Assembly (NCBI GenBank): GCA_031556475.1
Contig: JAVBSY010000071.1
Coordinates: forward strand, 1-8,125
Direction: 5' to 3'
DNA length: 8,125 nt
Origin: Azoarcus sp031556475
GTDB taxonomy: Bacteria; Pseudomonadota; Gammaproteobacteria; Burkholderiales; Rhodocyclaceae
Part shown: piece by piece, positions 1-5,289 of the stretch
Layout: each line of letters begins with the position of its first letter
Position numbering within the stretch: position 1 is the stretch's first letter
The notes under the pieces: generated by a model
Told to the model about the DNA's origin: nothing
What the model saw: the letters and a program-made list of their open reading frames with translations, nothing else
The model's database searches: none
Made by a program: the position numbers and the translations under genes

Positions 1-2
1 TG

Positions 3-284
3 GTTCGTCCGCGTTTGTACGCGCGAATCACCTGCCGGCGTCTCTCGTGCTGCTCAGGCGCACTGAGCTTTCTCGCGTCATCGATTTCCATCGCAGAAGC
101 ATCCCATCAGATGGACACAATTTCAATCTATTTGAGGGCCGGATCTATAGTAGCCAGGGCCGCATCATTCATAAATGACAAGATTTTTGTCTTCGACCCA
201 GAAACAGGTCGATTGGAATACTTGGCTTTTGATATTGACGACTGGACAGAAAACATCATGAAGGGACTATCGGGTTCTTACTGA
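3..284 (+). CDS. C-terminal part of an unrecognised protein, possibly SMI1/KNR4 (SUKH)-like
   Basis: The frame is open from the left edge to a TGA at 282-284. A TTG at 15 could start an 89-residue protein, but no ribosome binding site can be judged there, so I treat it as the tail of a gene entering from outside. The last 50 residues look like real protein: alternating hydrophobic strands, then FVFDPETGRLEYLAFDIDDW and a short amphipathic end. That layout recalls the C-termini of SMI1/KNR4 (SUKH) and similar immunity-type proteins, but the resemblance is from memory and weak. The first 30 or so residues look unconserved, so the gene may be broken or frame-shifted near position 100. By hand count the GC of 121-240 is about 42%, far below the rest of the window, which suggests acquired DNA. 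Function not assigned. Confidence 0.4.
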   Translation, partial: VRPRLYARITCRRLSCCSGALSFLASSISIAEASHQMDTISIYLRAGSIVARAASFINDKIFVFDPETGRLEYLAFDIDDWTENIMKGLSGSY

Positions 285-396
285 ACAGCCTCTAGCAGCT
301 TGTCGCCCTACCTCGCGACACAACTACAACGCTGAACTGCAACTCTGCAGGCATTTCGCTAGTCGAAATCAAGCGGGCCCATGCCCGTCGACCCCT

Positions 397-402
397 GAGG
401 AG
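397..402 (+). promoter_or_regulatory. Strong ribosome binding site of the small exported protein
   Basis: GAGGAG lies six bases before the ATG at 409. It is a near-ideal Shine-Dalgarno match with good spacing and fixes the start of the 81-residue protein. Confidence 0.75.
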
Positions 403-408
403 ACCGAG

Positions 409-654
409 ATGAAAATCAGGCATTGGTTGTTTGGTTTTGCCGTTGCCATGCTGTCGTCCGCCGCGTTTGCGTTCCACTGCCCGGCCGATATGAAGAAAAT
501 CGACGATGCCCTGGCGAAAAATCCACCGCTGAGCAGCGAGCAGATGATGGAGGTCAAAAAGCTGCGTGCCGAGGGCGAGGAACTGCACAAGGCCGGAAAG
601 CACCAGGAATCGGTCGATACCCTGGGCAAGGCCATGAAAATCCTGGGTATCTGA
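409..654 (+). CDS. Small exported protein of unknown function (81 aa, signal peptide)
   Basis: The protein starts with MKIRHW, a hydrophobic core (LFGFAVAMLSSAAFA) and an Ala-x-Ala type cleavage site around residues 20-22, which is a classic Sec signal peptide. The mature part of about 60 residues begins with FHCPAD, carries a single Cys near its N-terminus, and is then almost entirely helical and Lys/Glu-rich, in two predicted helices (about residues 40-60 and 62-79, ending in GKAMKILGI). The Cys is not in a clear lipobox, so a soluble periplasmic protein is more likely than a lipoprotein. The helix-turn-helix layout with AGKHQESVDTLGKAMKILG resembles one TPR-like helical hairpin, but one repeat is too little to assign the family. 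It has a strong ribosome binding site and looks monocistronic. No function is inferred. Confidence 0.8.
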   Translation: MKIRHWLFGFAVAMLSSAAFAFHCPADMKKIDDALAKNPPLSSEQMMEVKKLRAEGEELHKAGKHQESVDTLGKAMKILGI

Positions 655-662
655 GTGCGTCC

Positions 663-680
663 GGGCACGGTGGCGTGCCC
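663..680 (+). terminator. Hairpin after the small exported protein gene, possible terminator
   Basis: GGGCACG (663-669) pairs perfectly with CGTGCCC (674-680) around a GTGG loop, starting eight bases after the stop codon. The placement fits a transcript end, but no T-run follows, so intrinsic termination is uncertain. Confidence 0.4.
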
Positions 681-784
681 TGGGAACAAGGCTGGAGGCC
701 GGTTACCCGGCGTGGTGCATGGGAGGGGTTGAAAAAAGCGAGAAATTGATCCGATCCGCAGGACCCAAGGCGAACGGGCGGCTA

Positions 785-790
785 TATAAT
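785..790 (+). promoter_or_regulatory. Possible -10 box upstream of the symporter
   Basis: A perfect TATAAT occurs in an otherwise GC-rich stretch. I cannot find a good -35 hexamer at 16-18 bases upstream, so use of this promoter may need an activator or be incidental. If used, transcription would start near 797 and leave a leader of about 130 bases before the symporter start at 929. Confidence 0.35.
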
Positions 791-879
791 CCGCCCCGAT
801 CGCCGCAGATGGGGTCGCAAACCGTTCTGAAGCGCGCGGGCTTTGGCTCAGGCTGATGCCGTGGGCCGCTTGCATGAAC

Positions 880-902
880 TGTGCGCAAAAATGGCGCGCA
901 CA
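880..902 (+). promoter_or_regulatory. Leader hairpin just upstream of the symporter ribosome binding site
   Basis: TGTGCGC (880-886) pairs perfectly with GCGCACA (896-902) around a nine-base loop. The sequence after it runs CAGGGTTTT and then reaches the ribosome binding site at 914-917. It could act as an attenuator or translational control element, or be chance in GC-rich DNA. It overlaps the alternative in-frame GTG at 881, which argues against that codon as the true start. Confidence 0.3.
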
Positions 903-928
903 CAGGGTTTTGCGGAGTCGTTCCCATC

Positions 929-2395
929 ATGCTTCTGGGCTTTGTGATCGCTTACTGGCTGGTCTCGATCGGCATCGGTCTTTATGCCGCGTTGCGCGTA
1001 CACAACACAAAAGACTATGCCATCGCCGGCCGTTCGTTGCCGATGTACATCGTTACCGCCACGGTTTTCGCGACCTGGTTCGGTTCCGAGGTCGTTCTCG
1101 GCATTCCGGCCACTTTTCTGAACGAGGGCTTGCACGGGGTCATCGCCGATCCGTTCGGTTCCTCGATGTGCCTGATCCTCGTCGGCCTTTTTTTCGCCAA
1201 GCCGCTCTACCGGCTCAACCTGCTGACGATCGGCGACTATTACCGCAAGCGTTTCGGCCGCACGGTGGAGATCATCACCACGCTCTGCATCGTGGTTTCG
1301 TACCTGGGTTGGGTCGCCGCGCAGATCAAGGCGCTCGGGCTGGTCTTCAACGTGCTGTCCGACGGCGCCGTGTCGCAGGAAACCGGTATGTGGATCGGCT
1401 CCGCGTCGGTGTTGATCTATACGCTGTTTGGCGGCATGTGGTCGGTGGCGATCACCGATTTCATCCAGATGATCGTCATCGTCATCGGCCTGTGCTATAT
1501 CGGCTGGGAAGTCGCCGACCAGGCCGGCGGTGTCGGCGTCGTCGTCAGCCACGCCCAGGCGGCGGGCAAGTTCAATTTCTGGCCAGAATGGAATGTGGCG
1601 AGCGTCATTCCCTTCATCGCCACCTGGATGACGATGATGTTCGGTTCGATTCCACAGCAGGACGTATTCCAGCGCGTGCAGTCGTCGGCGAACGAAAATA
1701 TCGCGATGCGCGCCTCGATCCTCGGCGGCGCGCTCTATTTCTGCTTCGCCTTCATCCCGATGTTCCTCGCCTATTCGGCCACGCTGATCGCGCCGGATCT
1801 GGTCGCGGAATATCTCGAAACCGATTCGCAGTTGATCCTGCCCAAGCTCGTGCTGGAAAAGGCGCCGCTGTTCGCACAGATCATGTTCTTCGGCGCACTG
1901 CTCTCGGCGCTCAAGAGCTGCGCCTCCGCCACGCTGCTCGCACCCTCGGTCACCTTCGCGGAAAACCTGATGCGGCCGCTTGTGCGCGTGCGGTATCCGG
2001 ATCTGACCGATACGGGTTTCCTGCGGCTGATGCAGGCCGTTGTGCTGGTGTTTACCGTCGTGGTCACGATGATCGCGGTCAATTCCAAGCTGACGATCTA
2101 CGGCCTCGTCGAAAACGCCTACAAGGTGACTTTCGTCGCCGCCTTCATCCCGCTCGCCTGCGGCGTGTATTGGAAGCGCGCGACCACACAGGGCGCGATC
2201 GTTTCGATGGTGCTCGGCCTCATCACCTGGCTCACGCTCGAAACCGTCGCACCGGAGGCGACCTGGCCGCCGCAGTTCGTCGGCTTCCTCGTTTCGGCCG
2301 CGTCGATGGTCATTTTTTCCTACCTGCCGCAATTCATCCCCACGCCGCCGGCGCTGCTTCCCGGGGGCTATCAGGCCGCGACGAACGGGGAGTGA
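929..2395 (+). CDS. SSS-family (sodium:solute symporter) transporter
   Basis: An integral inner-membrane carrier of 488 residues with about 13 hydrophobic segments, the usual size and layout of the SSS family (LeuT fold). Family signatures are in order: AGRSLP and ATWFGSE near residues 33-54 (TM1/TM2 region), GDYYRKRF at 102-109, YTLFGGMWSVAITDFIQM at 164-181, QDVFQR at 244-249, and a TM8 segment with SALKSCASATLLAPS near 326-340. I chose the ATG at 929 because GGAG lies at 914-917 and the protein then begins directly with its first membrane helix. A frame extension to GTG at 881 adds 16 residues that do not look conserved. Family members import amino acids, carboxylates, sugars or vitamins with Na+, but the substrate here cannot be read from sequence. 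Hand alignment of TM8 to vSGLT places Lys329 and Cys331 around the Na2 site, so coupling may not be the standard one. The gene stands alone and converges with the DUF364 gene. Confidence 0.9.
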   Translation: MLLGFVIAYWLVSIGIGLYAALRVHNTKDYAIAGRSLPMYIVTATVFATWFGSEVVLGIPATFLNEGLHGVIADPFGSSMCLILVGLFFAKPLYRLNLLTIGDYYRKRFGRTVEIITTLCIVVSYLGWVAAQIKALGLVFNVLSDGAVSQETGMWIGSASVLIYTLFGGMWSVAITDFIQMIVIVIGLCYIGWEVADQAGGVGVVVSHAQAAGKFNFWPEWNVASVIPFIATWMTMMFGSIPQQDVFQRVQSSANENIAMRASILGGALYFCFAFIPMFLAYSATLIAPDLVAEYLETDSQLILPKLVLEKAPLFAQIMFFGALLSALKSCASATLLAPSVTFAENLMRPLVRVRYPDLTDTGFLRLMQAVVLVFTVVVTMIAVNSKLTIYGLVENAYKVTFVAAFIPLACGVYWKRATTQGAIVSMVLGLITWLTLETVAPEATWPPQFVGFLVSAASMVIFSYLPQFIPTPPALLPGGYQAATNGE

Positions 2396-2417
2396 GCGGC
2401 AGCAGGTGATATAGGCG

Positions 2418-2437
2418 GGCGGCCGTGAGCGGCCGCC
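2418..2437. terminator. GC-rich hairpin between convergent genes, possible bidirectional terminator
   Basis: GGCGGCCG (2418-2425) pairs perfectly with CGGCCGCC (2430-2437) around a TGAG loop. It sits between the converging symporter and DUF364 stop codons, 22 bases after the former and 50 bases beyond the latter. There is no T-run on either strand, so it is a transcript-end candidate rather than a textbook intrinsic terminator. Confidence 0.45.
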
Positions 2438-2487
2438 TGTCGCGCTTCATGCCAGGAGGTTTCCCGGTACGGGGCGTGCGTCTCCGC

Positions 2488-3408
2488 TCAATGCAGACCG
2501 GGCGCTTTCCGTCGTGGCACGTGAATGGCCGCATTTTCCTGGCCGGATGTTTCGTGCCCGAGTGATGCTTCCCCTCCGACGGCCAGCCGCAGGGTGACAC
2601 GCTCCACCGTTTCGCCGAAAAAGTGACGGCCGGAGCCTCCTTCGGCCAGCAATTCGAGCAATTCGTCCGCCGCCAGCACCCGCGTTCCGCCGACCACGGA
2701 AACGCCGCGCCGGGCGTAGGGTTCGGCAAGCAGCGTTGCCGTCGGTCCGATCACCGCTGCCCTGGCGCCGGGCTGCAGCAGTTGCAGGAGACCGTCGATA
2801 GTGTCGTTGAGGAGGGTCGTGCCGGTAGCGATCAGCACGTCGGCCTGGGGGATCACCTGAGGCGCCTGTGTGGAGGGTACGTAGTAGGGCAGTTCCTCGG
2901 GCTTGAGTACCGAGGGATCGAGTTCGAGCACGCTGAAAGGCTGGTTGCGGCTGCGTAATTCACACATGTAGGTCGGGAAGGCGCCGACGAGGGCGACCCG
3001 CTGGCCGGGCGCCAGGAGCAAAGCGTCGAAAGCGTCGCCGATGCAAAGGTCGGTGCCCTGCGGAGGGCCGTCCCGCAGCCAGAGCGTTTCGGCCAGCGCG
3101 TTGAGTGTGGCGATGGCCAGGCCGCGGCGCAGATCCTCGGGGCGATAGAGGTCGTTCAGCACCGCCACGGCTTTGCAGCCGGCGATTTTGCCCGGTGCCG
3201 GCATTGCCTTGGCCGGGTTTGGGCAACACACGGCCTCGGGAACGTTGTTGCCCGGCGTCGCGCAAAGCCCCCCAGCGCCGTTGGCAAGCTTGACGCCTGT
3301 AAAGAAGACGCCGAGTACGGCGCGGTCGATGGTCAGCGCTTCAAGCTCGGCGCCAAGACGCTTGACCACGTTGGCGTGCAGTCCGGCAAGAAGGGAGGCT
3401 GTCGGCAT
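2488..3408 (-). CDS. DUF4213/DUF364 protein (putative heavy-metal chelation family)
   Basis: A soluble protein of 306 residues. The first half (about 10-110) fits DUF4213, with a strand-rich start (AVLGVFFTGVKLANG) and a helix ending in ATLNALAETLWL. The second half (about 115-260) fits DUF364, with VALVGAFP at 138-145, ADVLIATGTTLLNDTIDGLL at 189-208, AVIGPTATLLAEP near 218-230 and VSVVGGTRVL after that. DUF364 has a Rossmann-like fold and is named 'putative heavy-metal chelation' in domain databases; its biochemical role is not established. A Cys pair (VCCPNP, residues 61-62) plus further Cys residues are possible metal ligands. I chose the ATG at 3408 because GGAG lies eight bases upstream (3417-3420). 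The frame stays open to 3513 and the extra 35 residues are hydrophobic, so a longer exported form cannot be fully excluded. About 40 residues follow the DUF364 core and are not recognisable. It may have its own promoter (box at 3449-3454). Confidence 0.85.
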   Translation of the reverse strand: MPTASLLAGLHANVVKRLGAELEALTIDRAVLGVFFTGVKLANGAGGLCATPGNNVPEAVCCPNPAKAMPAPGKIAGCKAVAVLNDLYRPEDLRRGLAIATLNALAETLWLRDGPPQGTDLCIGDAFDALLLAPGQRVALVGAFPTYMCELRSRNQPFSVLELDPSVLKPEELPYYVPSTQAPQVIPQADVLIATGTTLLNDTIDGLLQLLQPGARAAVIGPTATLLAEPYARRGVSVVGGTRVLAADELLELLAEGGSGRHFFGETVERVTLRLAVGGEASLGHETSGQENAAIHVPRRKAPGLH

Positions 3409-3416
3409 GGGAGTAT

Positions 3417-3420
3417 CTCC
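3417..3420 (-). promoter_or_regulatory. Ribosome binding site deciding the DUF364 start
   Basis: The minus strand reads GGAGATACTCCC then ATG. GGAG is eight bases from the ATG at 3408 and supports that start over the upstream in-frame codon at 3513, which has no comparable site. Confidence 0.6.
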
Positions 3421-3448
3421 GGTCGCAATTGAGGCGACGGCGGAGACA

Positions 3449-3454
3449 ATGATA
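3449..3454 (-). promoter_or_regulatory. Possible -10 box for the DUF364 gene
   Basis: The minus strand carries TATCAT (five of six matches to TATAAT) about 40 bases before the ATG at 3408. Transcription would start near 3442 and give a short leader. No convincing -35 hexamer is seen at the right distance, so support is weak. Confidence 0.3.
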
Positions 3455-3540
3455 GCAATGGATAACGAAACGACGGGCGGCACAAGCCCGCCCAGGGTCC
3501 GGTTCCGGTGCAATCATGGGATCTTGCGTGGTCCAGCGGC

Positions 3541-3592
3541 CGCTTCCGGCAGGAGTGGGAGGGGAGGCCCTATTTCCCCTCCCCCGGAAGCG
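3541..3592. repeat. Long two-part inverted repeat (18 bp paired)
   Basis: CGCTTCCGG (3541-3549) pairs perfectly with CCGGAAGCG (3584-3592), and inside it GGGAGGGGA (3557-3565) pairs perfectly with TCCCCTCCC (3575-3583). The right arm is continuous; the left arm has a seven-base bulge (3550-3556), and the loop is 3566-3574. In RNA this would be a stable hairpin of 18 pairs. No T-run follows on either strand. It lies about 130-185 bases before the DUF364 start and about 255 bases past the DUF2325 stop. Confidence 0.7.
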
Positions 3593-3764
3593 ACCGCCGC
3601 CAACGCAGGACTCCAACCATCCGGTGCCAGCGAAACCGTTGCGCGCTGACTGACACGAAAGCGCGGGGAGAAGACCGTTGCTTTCCTCCCGGCAGCGCCG
3701 ATGACGTGACACCGGACAATCATTGCCCCTTTACCTTTGCGGCAAACCTGCCATCGAAACCTCT

Positions 3765-3782
3765 CGCTCATCGTCATGAGCG
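3765..3782. terminator. Hairpin downstream of the DUF2325 gene, possible terminator
   Basis: CGCTCAT (3765-3771) pairs perfectly with ATGAGCG (3776-3782) around a four-base loop, 65 bases after the DUF2325 stop on the minus strand. It lacks a T-run on the minus strand, so it is only a candidate. Confidence 0.3.
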
Positions 3783-3847
3783 TTGTCTGCGGCGCATCGG
3801 ATCATCCGCCGCCGCCAATGGCGAAAGCCGCCGTGGCGTCTCTCCGC

Positions 3848-5107
3848 CTAGCCCGCCGCCAGTGCTTCGGCGCCACGCAGGCATGCCTCGCCTGCCAGCA
3901 TCTCCAGATTGCGGGCAAAGGTGGTGATGCCGCCCGATTTCTGGAAAATGCATGGCAGTCCCCGTTGTTTGCAGACGCTTTTTATCCGCCAGTAGGCCGG
4001 ATGCGAGATGTAGCCGATCTGGCAAACCACGACGTCAACGCCGCTCACGATGGCGTCGATGCGGTGCTCGTTGTCCTCCAGGCCGCCGTCGTGATGAACG
4101 AAATGCCCACCCCCGGCCTCGACCAGCCGGCGGTAGTGATCGACCATCCCGGTACGGCCGCCGATACAGAGAATGCGGTAGCCGTCCAGGCGAATATCCG
4201 GTACGGAGATAGGCGAGGAGGCGGCCATGTGAGCTGGCGCGGCAGCAGGAGGCTCCACCGGCCTGGGATTCGTGGCGGCTTTCCGCAAGGCGTTGCGGGC
4301 GTGGAAAAGTTCGTCTTCGAGATTGGCAATCCGGCCCTGGCATGTTGCCAATCGTTGTTCGAGTGCCGCGTTGCGCTCGTGCAAAGTGGCGTTCAGCGTG
4401 TGCGCTTCGTTGGCTGCCGCCACCGCGTCGGCGTCTTGCTTGAATTGAAAGCTCAACCGTTTGTTTTCGGCCAGGCGTGTTTCCAGCAGGCCGATACTGC
4501 GCTCCCTCTCCCGCTGGGTATCGGTCAGGTTTTGTCTCAGGGCGGCAATTTCCTTGTGCAATTCGACGTTGCCCTGCTCAAGGGCAATCAAGCGTTTCTT
4601 TTCCGCCCTTTCCGTCGCGCCCAGACGGTGCGACAGCATGTGCATTTCGCCGTAGATCAGCGCGCCGATGTACTCGTCCGTATCCGGGTGAGTCCAGGCC
4701 GCCCACAGGCTTCCCTCGAAATTGCGCTCGGCGAAGGCGCCGTGCCACACGGCGAGAACGGCGTCGCCATCTTTCGCCTGGGAAAAGTGCCGGATGGACA
4801 GTGCGTGGCGGCGGTCGAGAAAGCGCTGCAGTTGTTCGGCGACTTCGCTTCGCCCGGCGCAGTGGCTGACCACGATGGAGTGCAGCGCGTAATCCGGTAC
4901 GCCGGATTCCTTCAGTCCTGCCCGCTTCGCCAGGCGGCGCAGTTCGGCGACGGTCAGGCATGTTCCGATCAGGGGACAGTGCCACGTCAGGGGCAATTGC
5001 CAGATTTTTCGCCGGCACTGGGCAACCGGCGGCTCATCCGAATCCAGCGGCAGGGATTCCGGGTTGAAAGCTTTTTCGAGCAGGAGCGCAATGGGCTTCA
5101 TATCCAC
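3848..5107 (-). CDS. DUF2325 protein with Cys/His-rich N-terminal half and coiled coil
   Basis: A cytosolic protein of 417-419 residues in three parts. Residues about 30-165 form an N-terminal region with Cys/His groups that could bind a metal or cofactor: WHCPLIGTC at 42-50, HSIVVSHC at 76-83 and GEMHMLSH at 153-160. Residues about 165-278 are a long Glu/Arg/Gln-rich coiled coil without Pro. After a Pro/Ala linker (281-300), residues 309-405 match DUF2325: YRILCIGGRTG, then HHDGGLEDN near 338-346, VVVCQIGYISHPAYW near 359-373, and FQKSGGITTFARNL near the end. DUF2325 is a small Rossmann-like domain of unknown biochemical role, often found at the C-terminus of larger proteins. The start is unsure: GTG at 5107 or ATG at 5101, with GAGG overlapping. 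The promoter at 5215-5243 gives a leader of about 100 bases. A signal-sensing role is only an inference. Confidence 0.82.
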   Translation of the reverse strand: MDMKPIALLLEKAFNPESLPLDSDEPPVAQCRRKIWQLPLTWHCPLIGTCLTVAELRRLAKRAGLKESGVPDYALHSIVVSHCAGRSEVAEQLQRFLDRRHALSIRHFSQAKDGDAVLAVWHGAFAERNFEGSLWAAWTHPDTDEYIGALIYGEMHMLSHRLGATERAEKKRLIALEQGNVELHKEIAALRQNLTDTQRERERSIGLLETRLAENKRLSFQFKQDADAVAAANEAHTLNATLHERNAALEQRLATCQGRIANLEDELFHARNALRKAATNPRPVEPPAAAPAHMAASSPISVPDIRLDGYRILCIGGRTGMVDHYRRLVEAGGGHFVHHDGGLEDNEHRIDAIVSGVDVVVCQIGYISHPAYWRIKSVCKQRGLPCIFQKSGGITTFARNLEMLAGEACLRGAEALAAG

Positions 5108-5211
5108 CTCGGCCTGTGCGCGAGCGGTCCTGTGCCGATGGATGGCGGAAACGGTACTGGACGCATTTCAACGGCGCTGGCCAGTGAGTTGTCATGGCTT
5201 GAACGTTGTTG

Positions 5212-5235
5212 CGTAATATATAACCGTATATAACG
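5212..5235. promoter_or_regulatory. AT-rich dyad overlapping the DUF2325 promoter, possible operator
   Basis: CGTAATATA (5212-5220) and TATATAACG (5227-5235) form an inverted repeat matching at eight of nine positions around a six-base centre. On the minus strand it also reads as a direct repeat, TTATATA-CGG-TTATATA. It covers the -10 box and most of the spacer of the promoter candidate, the usual place for a repressor site. The binding protein is unknown. Confidence 0.4.
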
Positions 5236-5243
5236 AAAAACAA
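5215..5243 (-). promoter_or_regulatory. Sigma70-type promoter candidate for the DUF2325 gene
   Basis: On the minus strand, TTGTTT (5243-5238) is followed after exactly 17 bases by TATATT (5220-5215), five of six matches to the -10 consensus. It is the most AT-rich spot between the fusion gene and the DUF2325 gene. Expected transcription start is near 5208, about 100 bases before the start codon. The T-run of the -35 region (TTGTTTTT) also follows a weak AGCC/GGCT stem just downstream of the fusion gene, so a weak terminator may overlap it. Confidence 0.5.
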
Positions 5244-5289
5244 GCCCTGATCCGGCTGGAGATCGAATGCCTCCTGGAATCCGTTCCGT

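Larger units (their letters stand above)
3409..3847. other. 439-base stretch without a convincing gene
   Basis: This lies between the DUF364 start and the DUF2325 stop, both on the minus strand. Short open frames on both strands have no ribosome binding site, no recognisable product and odd composition. The stretch holds a long inverted repeat at 3541-3592, a perfect 7-bp hairpin at 3765-3782, and the possible DUF364 promoter. I found no tRNA, recognisable riboswitch, insertion sequence or CRISPR repeat. Its length for a same-strand gene pair suggests the two genes are separate transcription units. Confidence 0.6.

Noticed and set aside
848..2332. Open minus-strand frame of 494 codons opposite the symporter
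   Set aside because: It lies antisense to a clear membrane protein, its product is dominated by His, Asp, Arg and Gly without any domain, and it has no ribosome binding site. This is a usual side effect of GC-rich codon use.
3490..3530. Cobalamin-riboswitch-like string (GGTTCCGGTGCAATC) on the plus strand
   Set aside because: Only a short part resembles the conserved box; the other conserved elements are missing and no plus-strand gene follows.
3514..3777. Possible 87-residue minus-strand gene between DUF2325 and DUF364
   Set aside because: No ribosome binding site before its ATG, no recognisable motif, and it runs through the long inverted repeat with a Pro/Gly/Ala-rich end.
3737..5233. 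Open plus-strand frame of 498 codons opposite the DUF2325 gene
   Set aside because: The minus strand carries a recognisable domain, coiled coil and promoter. The plus-strand product resembles no family.
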